Shown here piece by piece: positions 36,028 to 45,288 of a DNA stretch of 64,000 bases. The stretch lies in contig JABTTW010000001.1 of NCBI GenBank assembly GCA_015075745.1, positions 310,001 to 374,000 on the forward strand, given 5' to 3'. The translations under genes were made by a program, and so were the position numbers. Position 1 is the first letter of the stretch; each line of letters begins with the position of its first letter. The notes under the pieces were generated by a model. It searched no databases and had not been told where the DNA came from. It was given only the letters and a program-made list of their open reading frames with translations. The stretch is from Planctomycetia bacterium. Lineage in GTDB: Bacteria; Planctomycetota; Phycisphaerae; UBA1845; UTPLA1.

Positions 36028-37041
36028 TTGGCAAGTTCGCTCAGACAGTTTCGCCGACGAATCGCCGCAGCGGCCACGCGCTCGGTGGAGCCGCTCGGGA
36101 AGTTGCTTCCTTCGCCCGCAGTGAGCACGCTCGAGTGGTTTCTCAAGCACGCCGCCCGCCACGCACCGATCCTTTCCAGCATGGTTGCCGACAACATGCG
36201 CCGCGCAGGCGTCTATTCGGCCGACGCCCATCGAGCATACTTCGCGCAGATCGCCCTTCACATCGCCAACGCGCTGCGACTCTTCGGCAACTCGGCGACG
36301 CCCGATCGCATCGAGACACTTGTCCGCTCCCAGATCGCGCTGGATTCGTCCATCGAAATCCTGAAGAAGCTCATGGCCGAAGGACGCGGCGTCCTGCTGG
36401 CTCCGGCACACACGTCGAACTATGTGTTGACCCTCGCCCGGCTCGCCCACGAGGTGCCTGTCACCATCTACCTGCGCTGGTCAAAGGATCAGCAGAAAGT
36501 CCGCCTCAAGCACAACTGGTGCCGCGCCGCCGGCCTGCAGGTCGTCCTCGAACCGGAGAACGCCGCCAACCCCACCAGCCGCGCCGCCGCCTGCGTCGAT
36601 GTCCTGCGCTCCGGCGCTTTGCTCGCCATGACCCCCGACATTGCCCAGAAGCGTGACGAAGGCGTCTCGATCCAATTCCGCGGCCACACGGCCTACCTCC
36701 CTTCAGGCCCCGCCTCCATCGCCATGCTGGCTGAATCCCCATTTGTTCCGCTGTTCGGAAGAGTCAGTGCCAATGTGCAGACACTCTACATCACCGAGCC
36801 CGTCCGCGTGCAGATGCGCTCCCGGGCCGAGGGCGGTCGCCAGGAGGCAGTGCGCCTGGCCATGCAGGCCTGGGCCGATGGTTTCGCGACGTTTCTCACG
36901 AACTGTCCCGAGGCATGGTTCCTATGGGCCGACAGCAGATGGACAAAGGTCTTTCGCGGCGATCCCGAATACGCCGGAGAGCCGGCGCCCAGACGAGTTG
37001 ACGCGAGTGCCGCAGTAGTAGCCGTGGAGCACGTTGAATGA
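36028..37041 (+). CDS. LpxL-like acyltransferase family protein with altered HX4(D/E) motif
   Basis: A 337-residue protein resembling the lipid A lauroyl/myristoyl acyltransferase group. It has a helical N-terminus, then GVLLAPAHTSNYVLTLARLA where the catalytic HX4(D/E) box is expected, VTIYLRWSKDQQ, and a later DVLRSGALLAMTPDIAQ block. In the box the acidic residue is replaced by Val (HTSNYV), so activity or chemistry may differ. The start is TTG 36028, five bases after AAAGG. It overlaps the next gene by four bases, forming a three-gene operon. Confidence 0.72.
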   Translation: MASSLRQFRRRIAAAATRSVEPLGKLLPSPAVSTLEWFLKHAARHAPILSSMVADNMRRAGVYSADAHRAYFAQIALHIANALRLFGNSATPDRIETLVRSQIALDSSIEILKKLMAEGRGVLLAPAHTSNYVLTLARLAHEVPVTIYLRWSKDQQKVRLKHNWCRAAGLQVVLEPENAANPTSRAAACVDVLRSGALLAMTPDIAQKRDEGVSIQFRGHTAYLPSGPASIAMLAESPFVPLFGRVSANVQTLYITEPVRVQMRSRAEGGRQEAVRLAMQAWADGFATFLTNCPEAWFLWADSRWTKVFRGDPEYAGEPAPRRVDASAAVVAVEHVE

Positions 37042-37838
37042 TCGCCATCCTTCTGCTCTTGGCCATTCCCATCCTGATGTGGGTCGTGCAGTCGGCCCTG
37101 CTGACAAAGGCGGGACTTCCCCTTCGATGGCGACTCAACGCGGGCGACGCCCCGGCATTCGTCCGCACCGCCGGACGCATCACCACGCAAGTCTGTCTGA
37201 TATCCACGATCGTCATCTACCCCGCAATCCGAGGCGAACCGATCCTCGCGTATTACGAGGGCCTGCTTCCACTCACGCGATCCTCCCTGCTCTTCTCGCA
37301 CGGCGCAGCCGCCTCATCGCTTTTTCTCTGTGCCCTTTTCGGTGCATGGCTGGCCACCGATCGACTGGTCATCGACATCCACCACGCGAGAAGGAAGTGG
37401 GTGAAGCGCTTGATCCTCCTCGCCCCTACGGCCTTATTCGGCGCGCTGGTCGAGGAACTGATCTTTCGCGGCGTGCTCCTCGCCGATCTTCTCCGCTCCG
37501 ATTGGCTGCCCCAGGGCGCGTCAATCATGCTCGGCGCACTGATCTTCGCCGGGGCCCATTACGTCCGCGCCGTCAAGCGACGCTGGACCTTTCCCGGCCA
37601 CGTCCTGCTCGGCGTGTTGCTTTGCGTTGCTTTTTTGCGAACGGGAAGTCTGTGGCTGCCGATGGGGCTCCACGCCGGCGGCATCTTCATGATCATGGGC
37701 ATCCGGCCGTTTGTTCGCTATCGCGGCCCCGCCTGGCTCACCGGCGCGAGCATCTTCCCATTCGCCGGTGTCATCGGTATGGCAGGTCTCCTCCTGCTGA
37801 CCGCGTTCGTGTCGACCTATTACGGTGAGGCTCATTGA
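37038..37838 (+). CDS. CPBP family intramembrane metalloprotease
   Basis: A 266-residue multispanning membrane protein. The CPBP (Abi/CAAX-like) motifs are EELIFRG (about residue 139), FAGAHYV (about 171) and a later GLHAGG helix. The Glu pair and His residues form the proposed active site in the membrane. The ATG overlaps the previous stop (ATGA), and its own stop overlaps the next start. The substrate is unknown. Confidence 0.88.
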   Translation: MIAILLLLAIPILMWVVQSALLTKAGLPLRWRLNAGDAPAFVRTAGRITTQVCLISTIVIYPAIRGEPILAYYEGLLPLTRSSLLFSHGAAASSLFLCALFGAWLATDRLVIDIHHARRKWVKRLILLAPTALFGALVEELIFRGVLLADLLRSDWLPQGASIMLGALIFAGAHYVRAVKRRWTFPGHVLLGVLLCVAFLRTGSLWLPMGLHAGGIFMIMGIRPFVRYRGPAWLTGASIFPFAGVIGMAGLLLLTAFVSTYYGEAH

Positions 37839-38278
37839 TGACGATGCAGCGTGAATCCGGAATCGCCGCCCGATTGCCCGACGATGCCGCCAATCGTCAG
37901 AAGATCACCGCCTACCTGCAATCCAACGGCCTCGATTCTGCTAAGCGCTTCGCCGAAAAGGACGACGACGAGCTGAACGCGGCCATCCTCGCCGGCGACT
38001 ACAAACAAGTCGTTTTCGCGAATCTCGATGAGTTGCTCATCACCATTTGGAAAGGTGAAGCCCAGTGGGATCGCTGGCGATCGTCAGGCATTGAAGTGAT
38101 CCTGGTGAATCCGCCCGACGCCGCCGACTGGCTGAGCGTTGTCGATGCCGCCTACGCGAGCCTTCATGGATGGAGATCGATCCGCCGCCGCCGCCAGATC
38201 ATTGCCGCTGTAATTCTGAGCATCATCGCCCTCGCCGCCATGTTTGTGCTCTTTTACTGGGTCCCGCCGCCCCGGTAA
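37838..38278 (+). CDS. Hypothetical protein with C-terminal membrane anchor
   Basis: A 146-residue protein starting at ATG 37838, which overlaps the previous stop (TGATG). The first 110 residues are soluble, with a fold reminiscent of an alpha/beta nucleotide or recombinase-like domain (YKQVVFANLDELLITIW, GIEVILVNPPD). It ends in a basic patch (RSIRRRRQ) and one transmembrane helix. It is cytoplasmic and tail-anchored by prediction. No family is recognised. Tight coupling to the CPBP gene suggests a shared role. Confidence 0.7.
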   Translation: MTMQRESGIAARLPDDAANRQKITAYLQSNGLDSAKRFAEKDDDELNAAILAGDYKQVVFANLDELLITIWKGEAQWDRWRSSGIEVILVNPPDAADWLSVVDAAYASLHGWRSIRRRRQIIAAVILSIIALAAMFVLFYWVPPPR

Positions 38279-38509
38279 TCGTCACACCTGAAATGTTCGT
38301 GGACTGACGCACATTTTCGCGAATGCACAACTTTTTTGGGCTGGCCATGCATGTGCGTCACGGCACAATGAAGGCGGTTCCCGCGAAATTCCTTTGAATG
38401 AACGATATCTCCGACTCGTCTGCCACTTCGATTTTGCCGTCAACTGCGTAGAGCGGTGATAGAATGTTTGCGAGCCACGACATTAGAAAAGTTGAAGGGA
38501 TATAGGGCA

Positions 38510-39919
38510 TTGGCATTCTCACGCACACCAAAGCGAATCAACACCGCAGCTCTCGCATGGGCATTTGTCGCCCCGGGCGCGGCAAGCGCCCATGCAGGCA
38601 ACCCGTCAAACGTTCTCTCGCTCGAATCACCCGCCTGCGTCGGAGAAGATGGCGATCAGATCCAGGTGGAGTTGTGGCTCCGAAATCCATCTCAACCCAT
38701 CACCGGATTTCAGGCCTTCATCCAGTTCGACCCCGGCGCCCTGACATACCTCGGCACCCCCAGTTGTTACGCCAAGTGCTCCGGCGCCATTGATCCCCCC
38801 TGCAATCGCGGCCCCTTCCAGTTGCAGTTCCCGTCGAACATCGCGAGCGCCGGCGCGTTCCCAGGCGCGATGCCCGGTCAGCTCAATATCAGCGGATCGG
38901 TCGCCCCATCCGGCGCATGCGCCGCACCCGCAACCGCGGAATCGTTGATCGCCATTCTCGTCTTTCAGGTCAACGCCGGGCAAAGCTGCGCCGGCTCACA
39001 AGTGGAGTTCCGACCTTTCGGCAACCTGAATTCAGAATTCAGCTTCCAGGGCAGTCCCATTCCCACTGCCCTGTCTCCGACGCCGGTCTTCGTCTTTGAC
39101 GACACGCCGCCCGACATCTCCTGCCCTCCGGATGTCATGGTTCCATGTACCGATTCGATCGTCCCTAGTGCCACCGGTACGGCAGCGGCATCCGACACCT
39201 GTTCGCCGGCCCTCGTTTCATTCACCGATACAGTCACCCCCGGCAAGGATCCCGCCGCGCGAACCATCTTCCGCACATGGACCGCGTCCGATGCCTGCGG
39301 CAACCTCTCCACATGCCTGCAAACAATTGAAGTCATCCCCGCCGGGCCCGACACCGATTCCGACGGCGTCCTGGATTGCGCCGACAATTGTCCCCTTACG
39401 ATGAATCCCGACCAGGCCGATTGCGACTCAAACGGCATCGGCAACGCATGCGACACCAACGACCCGCCCGAGATTCTCCAGCAGCCGGCGCAGCAATTCG
39501 TCTGCGAAGGTTCCGCCGCGGGCTTTTCGGTCGGCGCGACAAGCGCCTTACCGCTCTCCTACCAATGGCGGCGCGATGGCGATGATCTTGTCGATGGCCC
39601 GACCGCTTCCGGCTCGCAGTCGCCCAATCTGACACTAGACTCGGTCTCCGCAAGCGACGCCGGAGACTATGACTGCCTCGTCACCGATGTGTGTGGTGAA
39701 ACAGTCACCGACGCAGCGGAGTTGGTGATGTTTGAGGCCGGAACCGGCGACCCGTCGAATGACGGACAAGTCGACGGGCTGGACATTCAGGGAATGGTGG
39801 ATGCCTTCCTCAGCGGAGGCCCGCCCGCGACCGCATTTTGTGCCTGTGAATTAACCGGCGACGGAGTCGTCAACGAAGCAGACGTCGCCGCGTTCGACGC
39901 CCTGCTGCTGGGCTTGTAG
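38510..39919 (+). CDS. Secreted modular protein with cohesin-like, TSP3, Ig-like and dockerin-like parts
   Basis: A 469-residue protein from a TTG start at 38510, nine bases after AAGGGA. This start gives a signal peptide (FSRTPKRINTAALAWAFVAP); the frame itself opens at 38456. Modules in order: a cohesin-like domain (VELWLRNPSQPITGFQAFIQFDP), a HYR-like domain (DISCPPDVMVPC), one thrombospondin type 3 repeat (DTDSDGVLDCADNCP), an Ig-like domain (YQWRRDGDDL, DAGDYDCLVTD) and a dockerin-like pair (NDGQVDGLDIQGMVDAFL, TGDGVVNEADVAAFD). A structural or binding role outside the cell is likely. Confidence 0.85.
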   Translation: MAFSRTPKRINTAALAWAFVAPGAASAHAGNPSNVLSLESPACVGEDGDQIQVELWLRNPSQPITGFQAFIQFDPGALTYLGTPSCYAKCSGAIDPPCNRGPFQLQFPSNIASAGAFPGAMPGQLNISGSVAPSGACAAPATAESLIAILVFQVNAGQSCAGSQVEFRPFGNLNSEFSFQGSPIPTALSPTPVFVFDDTPPDISCPPDVMVPCTDSIVPSATGTAAASDTCSPALVSFTDTVTPGKDPAARTIFRTWTASDACGNLSTCLQTIEVIPAGPDTDSDGVLDCADNCPLTMNPDQADCDSNGIGNACDTNDPPEILQQPAQQFVCEGSAAGFSVGATSALPLSYQWRRDGDDLVDGPTASGSQSPNLTLDSVSASDAGDYDCLVTDVCGETVTDAAELVMFEAGTGDPSNDGQVDGLDIQGMVDAFLSGGPPATAFCACELTGDGVVNEADVAAFDALLLGL

Positions 39920-39958
39920 CCCCGGGACTTCCTCGTGAAATCGCGATGGTCATCTGCT

Positions 39959-40045
<87 letters not shown>

Positions 40046-40562
40046 GCTGTGCGAAAACGGGCCTCAAAGCCACCTTTGCTTCGCTCAGCGGGCACATTTT
40101 CGGCGAATCCTACCCATTTAAGAACCGAACGACAACAAATCAGCCGAATGGGTGATTGCCCAAGAAAGTCCCGCGATCATCGCCCTCTGGTGGCGATCCG
40201 CGGTGTTCAAGTGCGGATTCGGAAGACGAAAGTCCGAAAATTGCAGTGATCCCATTTCATCATGGCGCGATTTCTTGATATGATGGTAGGGCAGTCGCGG
40301 GTAACCAGCCAGCCTGGTGACCCGTACGGAGGGATCTTGGACATCTACCCGTGGGGAGCGGGTTCCCGCGAGAACGGTGGAGAGTCTGCACCTCGCTCGG
40401 CAATCGACGCGGGGGCGACTTAATGAGAGTCACACGAATTGTTAATCCTCGCCTCACCTCACAAAGATAGGATTCACGCGCAAATGGCTGCGCTTACCAG
40501 TTTTGAAATCAATGCATCCAAACTGAAACAGGGACGGGATTAGATTTTCAGGAGAACGCGTA
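40046..40562. other. Intergenic region upstream of the secreted nuclease
   Basis: Apart from the candidate structured RNA at 40293-40420, the region holds no gene. The final 100 bases are AT-richer and probably contain the promoter of the nuclease gene; its ribosome site (CAGGAG) is 40551-40556. Confidence 0.5.
40293..40420 (+). ncRNA. Candidate structured RNA (strand uncertain)
   Basis: About 130 bases with nested complementarity. AGTCGC (40293-40298) pairs with GCGACT (40415-40420) to close the element. Next is a hairpin at 40298-40324 with an 11-position stem (one mismatch) and a 5-base loop. CCCGCG (40365-40370) pairs with CGCGGG (40408-40413). Short stems ACCCG/CGGGT (40347-40363) and GGTG/CACC lie inside. 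It occupies a 517-base gap between tRNA-Leu and the big nuclease gene, 140 bases before that start. I recognise no known class. It could be a leader element or a free RNA on either strand. Confidence 0.35.
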
Positions 40563-43500
40563 ATGAGTAGGAAGTATGGAATCGTCGCCCTCGCGGCCCT
40601 CGCCCTTTCGGCGATCACATGGAATTCGGCGTCTGCCCAGGTACGGATTAATGAACTTGATGCCGATCAGACGGGAACCGATTCAACCGAGTTTGTTGAA
40701 CTTTATGACGGCGGCGTTGGAAATACGAGCCTCGACAACATGGTGCTCGTCTTTTTCAATGGTGTCGGAGATATTTCCTACGCTGCGTTTGATCTTGATG
40801 GAAAGAGCACGGATGCGAACGGTTACTTTCTTGCCGGTAGCCAGACGCTCATTACGATGCCCGGCAACAACAATATCGTAATCGGCAATACCAACGCCCT
40901 GCAGAATGGGCCGGACGCGGTCGCCTTATATTCCGGAAATTTCACGTCCCCCGGTGCGGCCACTGCGACCAATCTTCTCGACGCTGTCGTTTATGGCACT
41001 TCTGACATTTTTACCGGCATCATGCTGGATGAAATTCTGCTACTGGCAGGAGAACCTCCTGTCGATGAGGACGGCGGGACCGCTGGCGCGGCTGTGACGC
41101 TTTCAATTGGTCGATGCCCGAACGGCGCCGGCGGCTTGCGACGCACTTTCAATTATCGAACCGGCATGCCGACGCCCGGTATGCCAAACGATTGCCCCAT
41201 GGACCCGCTCGGCGCCTGCTGTCTGGCCATGGGCCTCTGTCAGATTGAGACATCCGCCGACTGCACCACCCTCGGCGGCAATTACCAGGGTGACGCGGTC
41301 GCCTGCAACCCGAATCCTTGCATGCAGAATCCCGGCGCCTGTTGCGACGCCATGGGCAATTGCTCCTTCATCACCCTCGACAACTGCACCGCCGCGAGCG
41401 GAGTCTTCCAGGGCGAGGGTGTCCCGTGCACACCCAATCCCTGTAAGGGCGCATGCTGCGACACCATGGGCATGTGCACCCTCCAAACAGCGTCGGAGTG
41501 CGCGTCTGCATCAGGAATCTACAAAGGCGACGGTACCGACTGCACGAATAATCCCTGCGTCGGAGCCTGCTGCGAAGGCGGCGGTATGACCTGCTCGATT
41601 CGCACCGAGGCCGACTGCGAACAGAACCTACTCGGCATTTACCTTGGTGACGCCTCCACCTGTGCGGGCGCCTGTCCCCCGAACTACTCCGGCCTCCTCA
41701 TCAACGAAATCCGCCAGGAAATGTCCGGCCCGGACGTCGATGAGTATTTCGAAATCGTGAATACCAGCGCCTCACCGCGCAGCCTGAATGGTCTGACCTA
41801 CATCGTCATCGGTGACGAGGGCACCTTTACCAACCCCATGACCGCGACCAACTCCGGACTCGTCCAGCTCGTGGTCGACCTCAGTGGACATCCGCCGATT
41901 CCAGCCGGTGGCCACTTCCTCGCTGCCCGACCGACTTTGAACATGACCTTCTTCCCGGTGACGCCTGACCTGCTCGTTCTTGGCACGGTTCAGGAAGGGC
42001 CCGGAGAGATCTTCCACTGCTTCAGCGACAACACGACTCACATGCTTGTCAGTGGCTTCCGCGGCGATGTCGCCACGGATATAGATGCCGACGACAACTG
42101 CATGATCGACGCCCCCGCGTGGATCACCATTCTCGATAAAATCGCCCTCATCGAAGCCGACAACCCCGGCGGCATGGAGCCGGTCGGAACCGAGTGTCAC
42201 TACGGCACCGGCGACCCCTTCATCGACACCCTTCGCGACGGCGCCTTCAACCCCGGCCACGTCTTCCGCCTGCCCGACGGTTCCAACACGGGCTTCGAAG
42301 ACTGGCGCGTCGGTCCCTTTGCCGTCGCAAGTGGTGACGACACCCCCGGTAGCCCCAACATGCTCTCCACCGGCGCATGCTGCGTCGGTGTCGGCGGCTG
42401 TACCGATGCCGTGGAGCGCCAAGTCTGTGTTGAGGCTCAGGGCGGCACCTGGCTCGGCCGCGGCACGACTTGTGCGATCAACGGCGCGTCCTGCATGGGC
42501 GCGTGCTGTGTCTGCATGGATCCGCCGGGTTGCACGATGTTCGATTGCTCAGTCGTCGATTCATCGACCTGCGCAAGCATGAACGGTGTATATCAAGGCG
42601 CTCTGACCACCTGTTCCGTGCCGCCTTCACCGGGCGCTTGTGCCGAGTGCAAGACCATCGCCGAGGCTCGGGCCCTTCCTGCCGGAACCCCCATTCGCCT
42701 CTGCAATGTCGTCCTCTCCTCAAAGACCAACCTCATTAACACCGTCTCGTCCAAGTCCTTCCAGATTCAGGACACCAGCGGTGTGGATGGCCAGTCCGGC
42801 CTTACGGTCTTTGGCCCGACGGCCCTCATTGACGGCCAGTTTGGCGGCGTGACCGAAGGCAACCAGATCGACATCCAGGGAACAACTGGAGTCTTCAACA
42901 GCCTCATTCAGTTGCAAACCGCTCCGGCCAAGCTTCTCCAGCTCTCTCGTGACGACGGCCCCTCCGGTGTTCCGGCCGCCGTGGGTGTAACCAGCGCCGA
43001 CTTCCAGACCGCCAGCCCCACCGCCGAAGGTTTCGAAAGCGAAATCGTTCAGTTGCCGTGCGTCGTCTTCCAACAGACCGGCGTATTCGCCGGAGCGACC
43101 AACTACACCGTCTCCGACGGAGCCGGCATGGTCACCGTCCGCGTCTCCACGACCTTCCAGACGGACATCGTCGGCCAGCCGATTCCCTCCGGTCCCGTCA
43201 CGCTCACCGGTATCTTCAGTCAGTTGGATGGGTCCGCAGCCGGCAATAGCGGTTATCAATTGCAGCTTCGCAAGATCACCGACATCAACACCTCGCCTTC
43301 CTGCGGTACGCCCGCCGCGTGCTGCCTGGCTGGCGCCACCTGTCGCGCAGACCTGCCGGAGGCACTCTGCAACGGTCTCGGTGGCATCTTCCACGCCGGT
43401 CAGCCGACCTGTCCTCCGACACCGGCCTGTCCGGACAACCTCGACACGCGAATCACCGAGATTCGCATCGACCAGCCCGGCGTCGATGACGACGAGTATT

Positions 43501-45146
43501 TCGAGCTGACGGGGACGCCCAATGCCCCCATCGGAGATTTGACCTATCTCGTCATCGGTGACGGCGCCGACCTCGACAGCGGCGTCATCGAAGCGGCCGT
43601 CTCACTCGCCGGTCAGCAGATCCCTGCCGACGGCGTTTTCCTCGCCGCCGAGAGTACCTTTGGCCTCATCGCCAGTGTTGACTTCACGACGACGCTGAAC
43701 TTCGAGAACGATGACAACGTCACCCACCTGTTAGTCAAGGGGTTCACGGGTGCCGTCAACAACGACCTGGATACCGACAACGATGGCGTCCTCGACAGCA
43801 CGCCGTGGACCGTCCTGCTCGATAAGGTCGCTCTCATCAGCGAGCAGAACCCGCCGGTCGGCACCGAGTTCCACTACGGACCGCCGATCGTCGGGCCCTC
43901 CGGTGGAACAAGCCCCGGCCACGTCGCTCTGTGCCCGACGATACCCCCTGAGTGGCGTATCGGGGCATTCGATCCCGACTCCGGTGACGACACCCCCGGC
44001 GAGCCCAACCCGCAGACGTGCAGTTGTGCCGGCTGCCTCGGCGATATGGACGTTAACGGCACTTTGAACGGCCTCGACGTTCAGGGATTCGCCGCGGCAC
44101 TCGTCGGCATGACCGGAAACGGCTGTGCCGACATCAACCAGGACGCCGTGGTCGACACCAACGACATCCTGCCGTTCGTCGATCGAATCATTGCGGCGCC
44201 TCCTTGCGGCCTTGCTCGGGCATTCGGCACGCGCATCGTTACGTGGAACCTGCTCGCCTATAACGGCGGCGCTTCCTCGAATCGCAAGACCGCCTACAAG
44301 CGAGTTCTGAATCACCTGAACGCCGACGTCGTCATCGCCGAAGAAGTCGAAGGCGCTGCCGGCGCGAGCGATTTCCTCACCACGATCCTGAACGCAAACG
44401 ATGGACCGGGCGGATACTCGATGGCCGAGTTCACCAACGGACCCGACAGCGACAACGCCCTCTATTATCGTGCCGACAAGATCGTCTACACCAACGGCAA
44501 CCATACCACACTGGCCACGACGCCGCGCATCATCGATCGCTGGCGCCTTGACCATGTCGGCAGCCCTGCCGGAGGTGTCTTCTATGTCTATGCGATGCAC
44601 CTGAAGGCCGGCAGCGCCGGTGAAAATCCGCAGAACCCTGTGGATCGCCAGGCTGCGGCGGCAGTTGCCCGGGCCGATGCCAATGCCCTCCCGGCCGGCA
44701 CCCAGATCATCTACGCCGGTGACTTGAACCTTTACACCAGTACCGAGGGCGCGTACACCGAGTTGACCGGCTCGCAGGGCGACAATGACGGTCGCTGCTT
44801 CGATCCGATCAGTGCCCCCGGCGCCTGGAGCGCCAGCGCCGGCTTCTCCGCCGTTCACACCCAGTCGCCGCACAACGATAACGCGGGCAGCCCGCCCGGT
44901 GGGTCGAATGGCGGTCTCGACGATCGCTTCGACTTCCTGCTGATCTCCGATTCGTTGCGGGATGGCGTCGGTCTGTCTTACATCACCAACTCTTATCGTG
45001 CCTTCGGTAACGACGGCAACCACTTCAATGCCGACATCAACGATCCGCCGACGATCCCGCAGGGCCTCTTCATTGCCGATGCCCTGCACGCCGCCTCGGA
45101 TCACCTGCCGGTGTACATGGAGCTCGGATTGTTCGTCGGTCCCTGA
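40563..45146 (+). CDS. Giant secreted multidomain nuclease-like protein
   Basis: A 1527-residue protein with a signal peptide (cleavage at SASAQ). Three lamin-tail-like domains (RINELDADQTGTDSTEFVEL; LLINEIRQEMSGPDVDEYFEI; RITEIRIDQPGVDDDEYFEL) alternate with seven Cys-rich GACC repeats. Four of these are in tandem at 41210-41685; the others lie near 42375-42660 and 43315-43440. An OB-like nuclease-associated region (RLCNVVLSSKTNL) follows. A dockerin-like pair (about 1157-1215) precedes a C-terminal endonuclease/exonuclease/phosphatase domain (about 1222-1523). Catalytic motifs are TWNLLAYN, IAEEVEG, YAMHLKAG, YAGDLNLY, DDRFDFLLIS and ASDHLPVYME. It is predicted to cut nucleic acid or phosphodiesters outside the cell. 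Confidence 0.9.
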   Translation: MSRKYGIVALAALALSAITWNSASAQVRINELDADQTGTDSTEFVELYDGGVGNTSLDNMVLVFFNGVGDISYAAFDLDGKSTDANGYFLAGSQTLITMPGNNNIVIGNTNALQNGPDAVALYSGNFTSPGAATATNLLDAVVYGTSDIFTGIMLDEILLLAGEPPVDEDGGTAGAAVTLSIGRCPNGAGGLRRTFNYRTGMPTPGMPNDCPMDPLGACCLAMGLCQIETSADCTTLGGNYQGDAVACNPNPCMQNPGACCDAMGNCSFITLDNCTAASGVFQGEGVPCTPNPCKGACCDTMGMCTLQTASECASASGIYKGDGTDCTNNPCVGACCEGGGMTCSIRTEADCEQNLLGIYLGDASTCAGACPPNYSGLLINEIRQEMSGPDVDEYFEIVNTSASPRSLNGLTYIVIGDEGTFTNPMTATNSGLVQLVVDLSGHPPIPAGGHFLAARPTLNMTFFPVTPDLLVLGTVQEGPGEIFHCFSDNTTHMLVSGFRGDVATDIDADDNCMIDAPAWITILDKIALIEADNPGGMEPVGTECHYGTGDPFIDTLRDGAFNPGHVFRLPDGSNTGFEDWRVGPFAVASGDDTPGSPNMLSTGACCVGVGGCTDAVERQVCVEAQGGTWLGRGTTCAINGASCMGACCVCMDPPGCTMFDCSVVDSSTCASMNGVYQGALTTCSVPPSPGACAECKTIAEARALPAGTPIRLCNVVLSSKTNLINTVSSKSFQIQDTSGVDGQSGLTVFGPTALIDGQFGGVTEGNQIDIQGTTGVFNSLIQLQTAPAKLLQLSRDDGPSGVPAAVGVTSADFQTASPTAEGFESEIVQLPCVVFQQTGVFAGATNYTVSDGAGMVTVRVSTTFQTDIVGQPIPSGPVTLTGIFSQLDGSAAGNSGYQLQLRKITDINTSPSCGTPAACCLAGATCRADLPEALCNGLGGIFHAGQPTCPPTPACPDNLDTRITEIRIDQPGVDDDEYFELTGTPNAPIGDLTYLVIGDGADLDSGVIEAAVSLAGQQIPADGVFLAAESTFGLIASVDFTTTLNFENDDNVTHLLVKGFTGAVNNDLDTDNDGVLDSTPWTVLLDKVALISEQNPPVGTEFHYGPPIVGPSGGTSPGHVALCPTIPPEWRIGAFDPDSGDDTPGEPNPQTCSCAGCLGDMDVNGTLNGLDVQGFAAALVGMTGNGCADINQDAVVDTNDILPFVDRIIAAPPCGLARAFGTRIVTWNLLAYNGGASSNRKTAYKRVLNHLNADVVIAEEVEGAAGASDFLTTILNANDGPGGYSMAEFTNGPDSDNALYYRADKIVYTNGNHTTLATTPRIIDRWRLDHVGSPAGGVFYVYAMHLKAGSAGENPQNPVDRQAAAAVARADANALPAGTQIIYAGDLNLYTSTEGAYTELTGSQGDNDGRCFDPISAPGAWSASAGFSAVHTQSPHNDNAGSPPGGSNGGLDDRFDFLLISDSLRDGVGLSYITNSYRAFGNDGNHFNADINDPPTIPQGLFIADALHAASDHLPVYMELGLFVGP

Positions 45147-45200
45147 CGAACGCGATAGCGAAACGAGCGGCTTCGGCCGCGCATGAATTGTAAATCAAAG

Positions 45201-45240
45201 CGGCCCCGGACAACGACACGTTGTTCGGGGCCGTTTCTTT
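45201..45240 (+). terminator. Intrinsic terminator after the secreted nuclease
   Basis: CGGCCCCGGACAACG (45201-45215) pairs with CGTTGTTCGGGGCCG (45219-45233, one G-U pair) around a 3-base loop, followed by TTTCTTT. It lies between convergent genes. Confidence 0.92.
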
Positions 45241-45288
45241 GTTGCTGATTAGTCGGGCCGCCGCGCCCGCGCGGCCCCGTCGTGTGAT

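Noticed and set aside
40293..40420. Cyclic-di-GMP riboswitch, cobalamin riboswitch, SRP RNA, or 6S RNA as identity of the structured element
   Set aside because: The conserved core sequences of the first three are not present, and the length is short for 6S RNA; it is kept only as an unclassified candidate.
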